Assembly: GCA_050246115.1 (NCBI GenBank)
Contig: JBFWWP010000050.1
Span: 1 to 23,497 of the forward strand
From: JBFWWP01 sp050246115
Lineage (GTDB): Bacteria > Planctomycetota > UBA8108 > UBA1146 > JAJFFE01
Reading direction: 5' to 3'
DNA length: 23,497 nt
Under the pieces are notes generated by a model. That model saw only the letters and a program-made list of their open reading frames with translations, was not told where the DNA came from and searched no databases. Positions 1-7,822 of this stretch are shown here, one piece after another. How positions within the stretch are numbered: position 1 is the first letter of the stretch; every line of letters starts with the position of its first letter. The position numbers and the translations under genes are program-made.

Positions 1-940
1 CGAAGATCGTGTGGTACTCGACGGTGCCATGCTGGGTGTCGCCCAAACTGACCTGAACGATGAATGCAGTCATCGTCTGAATGCTCTCGAGCGGGTTGAG
101 AGTCAGCTTCGGAGTGGCGCCGGCGGCAAGCGTTACGGCCATGGTCTCGCCGATGGCCCGAGACAACGCCAATACGAACGAGGCCATGACACCGGACAAG
201 GCCGCAGGCAGAACAATGCGGGTCGAGACCTCGAAGTTCGTTGCCCCGACCGCGAACCCCCCTCGCCGAAGCGCGTCGGGGACCGCCCGGAAGGCGTCAT
301 CGCAGAGCGATACCACCATGGGCAGCACCATGATCCCGACCACGATGGCAGCACTGGCTGCGTTCGACGTGTTCACGCCGGGTAGGAACGTCCGGAGTAC
401 CGGCGTGACAAAGGACAGCGCGAAGTATCCGTAGACGATGGTCGGAATCCCAGCCAGGATCTCGAGCACCGGTTTGAGCACCGACCGCGTGCGATGAGTC
501 GCGTACTCGCTGAGGTAAATCGAGCTCGCCAACCCTATCGGCAGGGCGATGAGGCTGGCGCCGATGACGACCAGGAGTGAACCACAGAGGAGCGGAAGGA
601 CGCCGAAAGACTTCGGCTCGATCAGCGCGTTCCACTTGGTTCCGAAGAAGAAGTCGCTCGCCGCGACCGAGCGGAAGAACGGCACGGCTTCGGCCACCAA
701 CACCACGACGATCCCCACCGTAGTGCCGACGGACACCAGCACGCAACAGACCAGGAGCACGCGAATGAGTTCTTCGCTCCACACCCGGCCGCTGCGACTG
801 AGGTTCCCGACTTCGCGAATCGGCTCTGGGAAGTTTGCGCTTTCCGCGGCCTCCTGGGAGGTGGCCATTCGCGCGCCGACGTCCGCCTCTTGGCCGTGGC
901 TCGGATCGTTCACGCGACTCGTGCCTCCTCCAAGGGTCAT
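1..940 (-). CDS. pstC: Phosphate ABC transporter permease PstC (3' end beyond window)
   Basis: I translated this frame directly: it is open for 313 codons and runs off the left edge, so the C-terminus is missing. PstC is one of two inner-membrane permeases of the high-affinity PstSCAB phosphate importer. A cytoplasmic extension of about 50 residues precedes the first membrane segment (about 58-84). Further hydrophobic segments lie near 112-140, 160-180 and 195-213. Family hallmarks are visible: GIPTIVYGYFALSF (164-177), the cytoplasmic loop that contacts the ATPase with GGFAVGATNFE (227-237), and SRAIGETMAV (260-269). The ATG at 940 has GAGG five bases upstream; an internal ATG at 868 lacks an RBS. 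It lies 98 bp downstream of pstS on the same strand, the usual order. The missing end should be about 20-30 residues. Confidence 0.93.
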   Translation of the reverse strand, partial: MTLGGGTSRVNDPSHGQEADVGARMATSQEAAESANFPEPIREVGNLSRSGRVWSEELIRVLLVCCVLVSVGTTVGIVVVLVAEAVPFFRSVAASDFFFGTKWNALIEPKSFGVLPLLCGSLLVVIGASLIALPIGLASSIYLSEYATHRTRSVLKPVLEILAGIPTIVYGYFALSFVTPVLRTFLPGVNTSNAASAAIVVGIMVLPMVVSLCDDAFRAVPDALRRGGFAVGATNFEVSTRIVLPAALSGVMASFVLALSRAIGETMAVTLAAGATPKLTLNPLESIQTMTAFIVQVSLGDTQHGTVEYHTIF

Positions 941-1008
941 GATCGCCTCGGCCGCAGCTGGCGGTGGGTCGGGCCAAAGGTCGTTTCGAAGAAGTTCATC
1001 GGCGTTTT

Positions 1009-1030
1009 CGGAGTGATGCGACTCACTCCG
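1009..1030 (-). promoter_or_regulatory. Intergenic hairpin between pstS and pstC
   Basis: CGGAGTGA and TCACTCCG form a perfect 8-bp stem with a 6-base loop, nine bases past the pstS stop. On the minus strand it is followed by AAAACG rather than a U-run, so it is not a canonical intrinsic terminator. In other bacteria a hairpin here stabilises the pstS message or partly attenuates read-through, giving more binding protein than permease. That role is inferred. Confidence 0.5.
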
Positions 1031-1038
1031 GTCCCCTC

Positions 1039-2028
1039 TCAGGGCTGCTTCACGCCACGGAGAATTGCCACGACATCGGCTCCCGGCCGGGCATGTTGGA
1101 AGAGACTACCCGTCGCCAGGTCCGCGAGTCGGCGGCGTGCCAACTCGTAGGCCTCTGCCGGCAGCGGTATGTACTTGACGTCACTCACGATCGTAGGTGC
1201 ACGGTCCAGGTAGTACTCGACGAACTTCTTGACCTCGGGCCGCTGCAGGTGCTTGACGCTAGCGTAAATGAACAGTGGACGAGAGAGCGGCGCGTACGTC
1301 CCGAGCCGGATCGTCTCGGCCGACGGCGCAACCGGTCCTTTACCGCCATCGATGGGGATCGCTCGCAACAGAGCGTGGTTTTCCTCGTAGTACGCGAAGC
1401 CCATGAACCCCAAGGAGCTCTCGTCTCCCGCGACGCCGCGAACGAGGACGTTGTCGTCCTCGCTGAAAGTAGCGTCGGTGCGGCAGGCTTTCGACTTACC
1501 GACGATGGCCTCGGTGAAGTAGTCGAACGTCCCCGAGTCGGGGCCGGGGCCGTAGAGCCGGATCGGCTGCGCCGGCCACGAAGCGCGGACGTCCTGCCAG
1601 GTGCGAACCTTGCTCCCTGGCTCCCAAATCCGCTTCAGTTCATCGACCGTGAAGGAGTCGACGAACGTGTTCTTGGAGTGCACCACCACCGAGAGCCCAT
1701 CGAACGCTATCGGCAACTCGATGTACTCGACGCCATTCTCCTTGGCCTTTGCCGCCTCGAGATCCTGAATGGGACGAGAGGCGTTCGAAACCGCGGTCTC
1801 GCCGGCACAGAAACGTTTGAAGCCGCCCCCGGTTCCGGACAGTCCAACCGTCGGTCGAATGGTCGGGTTGCTCGCGCCGAAGTCCTCCGCGACGGCCGCG
1901 CTGATCAAGTAGACCGTACTCGAGCCATCGACCTCGACGGTGACCGAGCTACTCGGGGAACACCCGGAGTGCAGCGGAGCGAGCAGCGTGGCGAGGACGA
2001 AACAGAGGCACCGCAGGGGGTAGAGCAT
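1039..2028 (-). CDS. pstS: Phosphate-binding lipoprotein PstS
   Basis: This is the extracytoplasmic phosphate receptor that delivers Pi to PstC/PstA. The N-terminus has a short hydrophobic signal ending in LHSGC, so the mature protein probably starts with a lipid-modified cysteine, although the His in the lipobox is unusual. PstS motifs follow: VDGSSTVYLISAAVAEDF just after the signal, GLSGTGGGFKRFCAGE, SNASRP and GPDSGTFDYFTE. These loops bind phosphate in the family. I chose the ATG at 2028. A GTG nine bases upstream (2037) would add Val-Lys-Val, giving a positively charged start, and has AAAGGA four bases before it, so it is a real alternative. The open frame extends much further upstream, but that extension overlaps the Pho-box-like promoter and reads as non-protein sequence. 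A Pho-box-like site lies 56 bp upstream, so phosphate-starvation control is expected. Confidence 0.93.
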   Translation of the reverse strand: MLYPLRCLCFVLATLLAPLHSGCSPSSSVTVEVDGSSTVYLISAAVAEDFGASNPTIRPTVGLSGTGGGFKRFCAGETAVSNASRPIQDLEAAKAKENGVEYIELPIAFDGLSVVVHSKNTFVDSFTVDELKRIWEPGSKVRTWQDVRASWPAQPIRLYGPGPDSGTFDYFTEAIVGKSKACRTDATFSEDDNVLVRGVAGDESSLGFMGFAYYEENHALLRAIPIDGGKGPVAPSAETIRLGTYAPLSRPLFIYASVKHLQRPEVKKFVEYYLDRAPTIVSDVKYIPLPAEAYELARRRLADLATGSLFQHARPGADVVAILRGVKQP

Positions 2029-2083
2029 GACCTTCACTGGGTCCTTTCTCTGGAACTCGAGGACGAACATCCGAGCACGCAGA

Positions 2084-2112
2084 CGTAAAGGAAGGGTAAA
2101 GGTGGCGTGAAC
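2084..2112 (-). promoter_or_regulatory. Pho-box-like triple direct repeat upstream of pstS
   Basis: Read on the minus strand, three 7-mers GTTCACG, CTTTACC and CTTTACG are separated by exactly 4 bases (CCAC, CTTC). This gives an 11-bp period. The PhoB box of proteobacteria is built from 7-bp direct repeats with 4-bp spacers, also an 11-bp period. The site ends 47-56 bp before the candidate pstS starts. No strong -10 hexamer is visible downstream. PhoB-type activation is inferred from spacing and location; the repeat words differ from the E. coli CTGTCAT. Confidence 0.6.
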
Positions 2113-2224
2113 ATCCAGCTCCCTTCGAGTCCGCCGGGCCATGCGCTCGATTTTCGACGTCCTGGCCGTCCATCGGCCGCCGCCCGACCCGACCCGGGTC
2201 CAATCCGGGTCCTGACGACGGGTG

Positions 2225-3448
2225 TCAGCGGTCCGCGGGCCGGTCGCGAACGTCGGCGGATCCGAGCGCAACCCCGCGCTGGAGCCGCCCGATCTTCTTG
2301 CGCCTCCGCTTCCGGCGCCCCGGGATCATCGCCCGGATCTCATCGAGCTTTCCGAAGCAAAGCAAGCGGTCATCGGCCTCGATGACTCGCGAGCCCTTCG
2401 GATTCGCGATGACCTCCTTGCCGCGCTGGATCGTGAGCACGACCACGTCACGGTCTCGCAGCCCGGACTGCTCGAGGTCGAGCCCCTCGAGAGGATTCCC
2501 GCGCGAAACGTAGACCTCGGCGACGCCATAACCCTGAGTGACGGTCAGCCGCTGTCGCACGTCGAGCTCCGGGAACGCCACGTGCTGGGCCACATAGTCC
2601 ACCACGGCGCCGGCCACGTCGAGCCCAGTGGCCGCCTCGATCCCTTCCAGACCCGGGGACGAGTTGACCTCCATCACTTGCGGACCGTCGTGGCCCTCGA
2701 GCATGTCCACGCCGGCAATCCGCAGCCCGATGATCTGCGCCGCCTGAACAGCCGTTCGCTCATAGCGCTCGTCGAGCTCGATCGGCTCGGCACGCGCGCC
2801 TCGGTGGACGTTGCTCCGAAACTCCTGCCCCTGGGCCACCCGGCGCATGGCCGCGACCACCCGGTCGCCGACGACGAACGCCCGCACATCCTTGCCCTTG
2901 CTCTCGGCGACGAACTTCTGAATGAGTACGTTCTGGCGGGTGCTGTGGAGGGTCTCGATGATCGCCTCCGCGACGGTGACCGACTCGGCCAGGATGACGC
3001 CGAGCCCCTGAGTTCCCTCGAGCAACTTGATGATGATCGGCGCCCCACCAACCCGATGGATCGCCGGCAGCACGTCCTCGCGGTCGCGGACGAAGGCGGT
3101 TCGCGGGATGCCGATGTCGTGGCGGCTGAGGATCTGGAGCGACCTCAGCTTGTCGCGGGAGTTGGTGATCCCTCCGGCGGAGTTCGCGCAGAAGACCTGC
3201 ATCTGCTCGAACTGGCGCACGACGGCGGTGCCGAAGTACGTAACCGAGGCGCCGATCCTCGGGATCACGGCGTCGAAGTGAGGCACCGGACGACCACTGT
3301 AGTGGAGGTCCGGATTCTCCCGATCGAGGTCGATCGCGAAACGCGAAGTGTTGAGCACCTTCGCACGGAACCCACGGCTGGCGGCCGCTTGCTTGAGTCG
3401 TTGGGTGCTATAACTCTTGGGCTCACGCGAGATGATGCCAATCCGCAT
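2225..3448 (-). CDS. rimK: RimK-family ATP-grasp glutamate ligase with C-terminal RCK_C-like domain
   Basis: RimK-family enzymes use ATP to ligate glutamate to an alpha-carboxylate; E. coli RimK extends the C-terminus of ribosomal protein S6. The ATG at 3448 is preceded by AGGAG at six bases and starts MRIGIISREP, the usual RimK start. Visible motifs are the pre-ATP-grasp region (1-95), SRDKLRSLQ (97-105), the ATP-binding loop KLLEGTQGLGV (141-151), VRAFVVGDRVVAAM (188-201) and the metal-binding strand VMEVNSSPGLEGIE (258-271). At 407 residues it is about 100 longer than E. coli RimK. Residues about 300-376 (GNPLEGLDLEQSGLRDRD, then VIANPKGSRVIEADDRLLCFG) resemble the RCK_C/TrkA_C domain of K+ transport regulators. 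A very basic tail (RRKRRRKK) follows. The gene lies between the helicase and pstS, with a 187-bp gap to pstS. The substrate here is not known. Confidence 0.9.
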   Translation of the reverse strand: MRIGIISREPKSYSTQRLKQAAASRGFRAKVLNTSRFAIDLDRENPDLHYSGRPVPHFDAVIPRIGASVTYFGTAVVRQFEQMQVFCANSAGGITNSRDKLRSLQILSRHDIGIPRTAFVRDREDVLPAIHRVGGAPIIIKLLEGTQGLGVILAESVTVAEAIIETLHSTRQNVLIQKFVAESKGKDVRAFVVGDRVVAAMRRVAQGQEFRSNVHRGARAEPIELDERYERTAVQAAQIIGLRIAGVDMLEGHDGPQVMEVNSSPGLEGIEAATGLDVAGAVVDYVAQHVAFPELDVRQRLTVTQGYGVAEVYVSRGNPLEGLDLEQSGLRDRDVVVLTIQRGKEVIANPKGSRVIEADDRLLCFGKLDEIRAMIPGRRKRRRKKIGRLQRGVALGSADVRDRPADR

Positions 3449-3544
3449 CGGCAGCTCCTGGTCGAGGGATCGAGAACGATCAAGGGGCCACATGGTAGGC
3501 GCTGGCGAGCGCGCGTCGAGAGGGCACCCTAAAACCGGCCCAGC

Positions 3545-5557
3545 CTACGCGAACCGCGCACGGAGCTGGGCCATGAAGTCGGCCACCTGCTCCCCGCTCG
3601 CCGCGGGTTGATCCTCGTGCCGAATCGATTGCCGTTCCAGGACCGAGTCGGGGATCTCGGCCACGAACCGGCTCTCCAGGGTCTCGAAGTCCTTGCCGAA
3701 GCGCCGCCGCAGGATGGCCCGCGAAAGCGTGAGGTGATCCCGCGCGCGCGTCAGGGCGACGTAGAACAACCGCCGCTCTTCCTCGAGGCCCCGATCCGGA
3801 TCCTCGGCCACCGCCCGGCGATGGGGTATCAGTTCCTCCTCGATCCCGACGAGATAGACGTGGGCGAACTCCAGGCCCTTGGCACCATGAAAGGTGAGGA
3901 GCGTCAGCACGTCGCCGGTCTCATCGGAACTCTGGGTATCGCGCCGGAGCGACATGCTCTGGAGGTACTCGGTCAAGTGCCCGGTGCCGGCGCGCTCCTC
4001 GTAACGCTCGATGGACTGAAGCACCGAAGTCACGTTCTTGCGCCGGAACTCCAAGTCTTGGCTGTCGGCGGACACCTCGCGCAGAGCTTGTTCGAACCCA
4101 AGGTCCTCACACAATCGCTGGGTCGCCGCTACCGCCCCTTGGTCCACTGTCGCGGCGGCCCGGTCGATCGCCGCCACCAGTAGCTGGCTCGCACTGCGGG
4201 CTGCGGCCGGTACGCCGGCAATCTGTTCCACTCGCCGCAAGGCCTCCAGGATCGAGACCCCGTGCTCGCGCGCCCAGGTGTCCAACCGCTCGCGACTGGT
4301 CTTCCCCCAACCACGCCGCGGCGTGTTCAGGATCCGCAACGCCGCGATGTCGTCCTCTGGCGTCACGACCAGCCGCAGGTAGGCGAACAGGTCCTTGACT
4401 TCGCGTCGATCGAAGAACGACTGCCCGCCAATGATCGTGTACTCGACTCCGTGGAATCTCAGCTTCTCTTCGAACGGGCGCGCTTGGATCGCCGACCGAA
4501 GGAGGATCGCCTGCTCGCGGCAGGGAACTCCCCGCCGCCGCGCATCGAGCACTCGAAACACGATCTCCTCGGCCTCGGCCTCTTCGTTCTCGAGGAGCAG
4601 TAGGGGAATCGGCCGCCCCGGGCCGCGAGCGGATTGCAAACGCTTGGCGTGCCGGCGCGGGTTGTTGGCGATGACGGCGTTGGCCGCTTCCAGGATCGTC
4701 CCCACGGAGCGATAGTTCTGTTCGAGGGTGACGACTTTGGCCCGTGGGAAGTCCTTGCGAAACGAAAGGATCTTCTCGACCTCCGCGCCGCGAAAGGCAT
4801 AGATCGACTGATCGTCGTCGCCCACGACGCAGAGGTTCTCCCGTTCCCCGGCCAGCACCCGGGCAAAGCGGTACTGGGCAGTGTTGGTGTCTTGGTACTC
4901 GTCGATGAGGACGTGGCGAAAGCGATCCTGCCACGCCCTCGCCACCTCGGGGAACTCCTCGAACAAGCGCACTGGCCCGAAGATCAAGTCGTCGAAATCG
5001 ACCGCGTTGAGCCCTCGCAGCCGCTCCTGGTAGTGAGCATAGGCGCGCGCCATCAAGTAGGTGGCGTCGTCCGCGGCTTGGTCGATTGCGGCCTCGGGAG
5101 GGACGAAACGGTTCTTCCAGTTCGAGATGGCCCTGCGAGCACCCTGCACCCCGGCCTCGGCCGCGGCGACCCCTGCGAGGTCCCGGAGGACCTCCGTGAT
5201 CAGGTCCTGGGTATCGGAGTCATCGTAGATCGGAAAGCGGCGGCGGAATCCGATCCGCTCATGCTCCTCGCGAAGAATCCGCAGCCCCAGCGCGTGGAAC
5301 GTGCAGATCGTCGGTCGTGGATCGAGTTCGGGATACATGCGCAACAGGCGCTCCTCCATCTCGGAGGCAGCCCGATTGGTGAAGGTGATGGCCAAGATGC
5401 GATCGCCCGCTTCGCCGCTCCGAATGAGCTGCGCCATGCGATAGGTAATGACTCGGGTCTTGCCCGTACCCGCCCCAGCCAGCACGAGCAAGGGGCCGTC
5501 CCCGGCCGTGACCGCGGCGAGTTGCTCGGGATTCAGGACCGAAAGGTCGAGCCGCAC
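3545..5557 (-). CDS. Rep/UvrD-like SF1A ATP-dependent DNA helicase
   Basis: This is a 3'-5' DNA helicase of the UvrD/Rep/PcrA family, acting in repair or in clearing replication forks. I chose the GTG at 5557 (product starts MRLDLSVLNPEQ) because AGGTGG lies about eight bases upstream and the first motif begins at once; the frame stays open upstream to 5728 without family-like sequence. Motifs in order are the Q motif (LNPEQLAAV), Walker A AGAGTGKT (27-34), motif Ia TFTNRAASEM (58-67), motif II DEYQD (219-223), motif III VVGDDDQSIYAFRGA (244-258), motif IV LEQNYRS, motif V TFHGAKGLEF and motif VI EERRLFYVALTRA. The length of about 670 residues, SNWKNRF, and GGQSFFDRREVKDLFAYLR look more like Rep than UvrD. 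It is 97 bp upstream of the rimK-like gene on the same strand. Confidence 0.93.
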   Translation of the reverse strand: MRLDLSVLNPEQLAAVTAGDGPLLVLAGAGTGKTRVITYRMAQLIRSGEAGDRILAITFTNRAASEMEERLLRMYPELDPRPTICTFHALGLRILREEHERIGFRRRFPIYDDSDTQDLITEVLRDLAGVAAAEAGVQGARRAISNWKNRFVPPEAAIDQAADDATYLMARAYAHYQERLRGLNAVDFDDLIFGPVRLFEEFPEVARAWQDRFRHVLIDEYQDTNTAQYRFARVLAGERENLCVVGDDDQSIYAFRGAEVEKILSFRKDFPRAKVVTLEQNYRSVGTILEAANAVIANNPRRHAKRLQSARGPGRPIPLLLLENEEAEAEEIVFRVLDARRRGVPCREQAILLRSAIQARPFEEKLRFHGVEYTIIGGQSFFDRREVKDLFAYLRLVVTPEDDIAALRILNTPRRGWGKTSRERLDTWAREHGVSILEALRRVEQIAGVPAAARSASQLLVAAIDRAAATVDQGAVAATQRLCEDLGFEQALREVSADSQDLEFRRKNVTSVLQSIERYEERAGTGHLTEYLQSMSLRRDTQSSDETGDVLTLLTFHGAKGLEFAHVYLVGIEEELIPHRRAVAEDPDRGLEEERRLFYVALTRARDHLTLSRAILRRRFGKDFETLESRFVAEIPDSVLERQSIRHEDQPAASGEQVADFMAQLRARFA

Positions 5558-5968
5558 TTGGATTTCCACCTCGGTAGAGTGTGCAACACCGTGAGCAACG
5601 CCGGGCGATCGTATTCTGTCGTCACTCTCCCCGCCAGTCCCCGACGGCACCGCGACTCGATGGCGCCACCGGCGCCACACGGAGGGACTCTCGACCGTGC
5701 GCCCCGGGTGGCGCGGGGCGACACCCAAGTCAAGCGCATTCGAGGAGGAGCTCCGGCGAACGCCTTGCGTTACGGGCCAGAAGCAACCGTGCCTGCGTGA
5801 GGGGGTGCGGCTTGGCCGCAGTCACGAGGTTTGGAGTCGCCCCCTCCAGGGAATCTAGCGCCAAATCAGGCGCGGCTCGCGCTTGCTTCGGGCTAGAATG
5901 GGGCCCGCCAAGTTGCGGCTCCCCTGGGGTTGCGAGCGGCAGAGAACTGCGAGAGGAGACGAACGATC
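5558..5968. other. Divergent intergenic region
   Basis: This 411-bp gap separates the minus-strand helicase from the plus-strand secreted protein and must hold both promoters. I see a TAGAAT hexamer near 5894 on the plus strand without a good -35 at the right distance, and a small TGCGGC/GCCGCA hairpin near 5806. No gene or RNA is recognisable. Confidence 0.4.
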
Positions 5969-6712
5969 GTGAAGGGTACGATCCGCATGAAGGCAATCCT
6001 GATGTGCACGCTTCTGAGCCTCGTGAGCAGTGGAGCGTGGGGCCAGAAACCCAAGGACCCTGGGTTCCAAACTGCCTGGGTGCGCCTGAGCGAAGCCTAC
6101 GAGAAGGCCGAACAGGCGCGCTACGGTATCTTGTTCTACTTTCCGGCCGACGACGAGGCCGAGCACGAGATCTTCGCGACCGAGGAGATGTCGATCCAGT
6201 CGCGAAGCTCGCCGATGGTGAAGGTTGGCAAGGACCACGCGGAACTGAGGACGCTCTACGAAGTCTCTCCGAAGAGCCCGACCTTCGTGGTCACCGACTG
6301 GTACGGCAACTTCATGCAGAAGTGGGTCGCCGCCGGCACCGCGGACAAGCGCATCAAGTTCGAAGCGATTCGCCAGCGAATCAAGGATGCGCTGGCCTTC
6401 GCGGACGCCCAGGAAGTGCGTCTGGCCAAGGGGCTGGAGAAGGCGAAGAAGGCGCACGCCGGGGAAAAGTGGGCCTCGGCCCTGAAGGAACTCGCCCCGC
6501 TGGCGAAGCTCGCGGGCTACAAGAAGGCAATCGAGGCTCGGGATCTGCAAGAGGCGATCGTCAGCGTGGCCATGGATCAGATCGCGCGGATCGATGCCCG
6601 CCCGCCCGCGGACAGTGCCGATCACATCCGTCAACTCCGCAAGATCGCGCGCGACTTCCCGGACCCCAAGGTCGAAGCCGCCACGAACGAGCGCATCGCC
6701 AAGCTCGAGTAA
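5969..6712 (+). CDS. Secreted thioredoxin-fold-like protein, function unknown
   Basis: The product is about 247 residues. The GTG at 5969 has AGGAGA about eight bases upstream and gives the N-terminus MKGTIRMKAILM, a charged n-region followed by a hydrophobic stretch ending SSGAWGQ. This is a plausible Sec signal peptide cleaved near Ala-Trp-Gly-Gln, so it likely acts outside the cytoplasm. The following segment RYGILFYFPADDEAEHEIF, then SPMVKVGKDHAEL and SPTFVVTDWYGNFMQKW, has the strand-helix spacing of a thioredoxin fold with a Pro-Thr cis-proline-like element. No CXXC is present, so a redox role is unlikely. The C-terminal half (about 150-247) is helical and rich in Lys, Ala and Glu, with TPR-like character. 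An internal ATG at 5987 is a weaker alternative start. The specific function is unknown. Confidence 0.75.
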   Translation: MKGTIRMKAILMCTLLSLVSSGAWGQKPKDPGFQTAWVRLSEAYEKAEQARYGILFYFPADDEAEHEIFATEEMSIQSRSSPMVKVGKDHAELRTLYEVSPKSPTFVVTDWYGNFMQKWVAAGTADKRIKFEAIRQRIKDALAFADAQEVRLAKGLEKAKKAHAGEKWASALKELAPLAKLAGYKKAIEARDLQEAIVSVAMDQIARIDARPPADSADHIRQLRKIARDFPDPKVEAATNERIAKLE

Positions 6713-6906
6713 CACCCAAACGGCGAAGCCCGGACCGAACACGGGCTCCTGGCGACCGTCCCCGCGATGACTTGGACGCGGCCCGGGAGCAAATCGGGGC
6801 GGCTGACCGCGCGCTCTGCCGGGCGCAACCCCACGAGGGCCGAACGACGTGTTCCGAGTCGGTCAAGCCGAAGCCAGAGCTGTCAGAAACAGAGATCGTC
6901 ATCCCG

Positions 6907-7659
6907 ATGCCCCCGGACCCGAAACGACGTTCGCTCGATCGCCACCTCTCTCGCTGCGGGGTCGCCTCGCGCAAAGAGGCAGCGACCCTCGTCGAGCAGG
7001 GACGTATTGAAGTCAATGGTCGACCACCCGCAAGCGTGGATGTCTGGATCGATCCGAGACACGACCAGGTCACATTGGACGGCCAGCCGGTAACGACCGC
7101 GCGGGCGACGCGCCTGATTCTGTTCAACAAGCCACGAGGCGTGGTGGTCACGGAGCGGGATGAAAAGGGCCGGGAGACCGTGCGCGACCGACTCCCGCCC
7201 GCCCTTGCCGCCGACCGATCCTTGCGCGCGGTCGGACGACTGGATCGAGCCAGCGGTGGCCTGCTCCTACTCACGAACGATAACCTTCTGGCCGATCGCA
7301 TCCTGGGAAAGGGTTCGGGGGTGCGTAAACTCTATCGGGTGAAAGTCGCGCCGCCCCCGGGCTCCGAAGCCCTGCAGCAGCTGCGCGATGGAATCGTCAT
7401 CGGGCCGCGCGAAACGACCGCCCCCGCGGAGATCGTGGTCGAACGAACCAGCGCCAAGAGCGCGGTTTTGCGGATCGCGATCGAAGAGGGTCGCAACCGC
7501 CAGATCCGTCGCATGGCGAGCGCGGTCGGGTGCGAAGTCGAGTGGCTGGTGCGCATCGCGATTGGGCCGCTCGAACTTGGGGACCTCCGCGTGGGCGAAG
7601 CCCGGGAGGCGAGTCACGAAGAACTGGAAATGCTCTCGAGCATCGTCTCCGGGCACTGA
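6907..7659 (+). CDS. RsuA/RluB-family rRNA pseudouridine synthase
   Basis: The product (250 residues) isomerises a specific uridine of rRNA to pseudouridine. An N-terminal S4 RNA-binding domain occupies about 8-65 (LDRHLSRCGVASRKEAATL, then GRIEVNGRP). The catalytic domain starts at LILFNKPRGVVVTERD. The motif GRLDRASGGLLLLTND (110-125) holds the catalytic aspartate (Asp113). EEGRNRQIRRM (193-203) is the second family signature. Together these are typical of RluB, RluE, RluF and RsuA enzymes; I cannot tell which rRNA site it targets. The ATG at 6907 is the only good start near the S4 domain, but it lacks a strong Shine-Dalgarno site. The frame is open far upstream without family-like sequence. 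The gene follows the secreted protein after 194 bp with no clear terminator. Confidence 0.92.
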   Translation: MPPDPKRRSLDRHLSRCGVASRKEAATLVEQGRIEVNGRPPASVDVWIDPRHDQVTLDGQPVTTARATRLILFNKPRGVVVTERDEKGRETVRDRLPPALAADRSLRAVGRLDRASGGLLLLTNDNLLADRILGKGSGVRKLYRVKVAPPPGSEALQQLRDGIVIGPRETTAPAEIVVERTSAKSAVLRIAIEEGRNRQIRRMASAVGCEVEWLVRIAIGPLELGDLRVGEAREASHEELEMLSSIVSGH

Positions 7660-7822
7660 CGAAGACCATGGAGTCCTGGCCACGCCGAACTCTGCTGCCA
7701 ACGAAGGAAAGCGGGAACGCGCTTCGACCGCAGCGGTGCAGAGAGCCCGCACTTCGCGGCGGCCTTAGGAGTTGGGGCCGCACCGCTTCTTACGAGTACT
7801 TACAGATCTGAAAGGCATTGCC

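Noticed and set aside
964..2088. Long plus-strand open frame opposite pstS
   Set aside because: It mirrors codon periodicity of pstS, has no RBS or recognisable motif, and its translation is Arg/Gly/Asp-rich shadow sequence.
2222..3532. 436-codon plus-strand open frame opposite the rimK-like gene
   Set aside because: It is the reverse-strand shadow of a well-supported ATP-grasp protein; no domain is visible.
4634..5800. 388-codon plus-strand open frame opposite the helicase
   Set aside because: It overlaps conserved helicase motifs on the other strand and has no protein-family features.
5581..6906. Long upstream extension of the pseudouridine synthase frame
   Set aside because: It runs through the secreted-protein gene in another frame and is low-complexity Arg/Gly sequence; the S4 domain begins after 6907.
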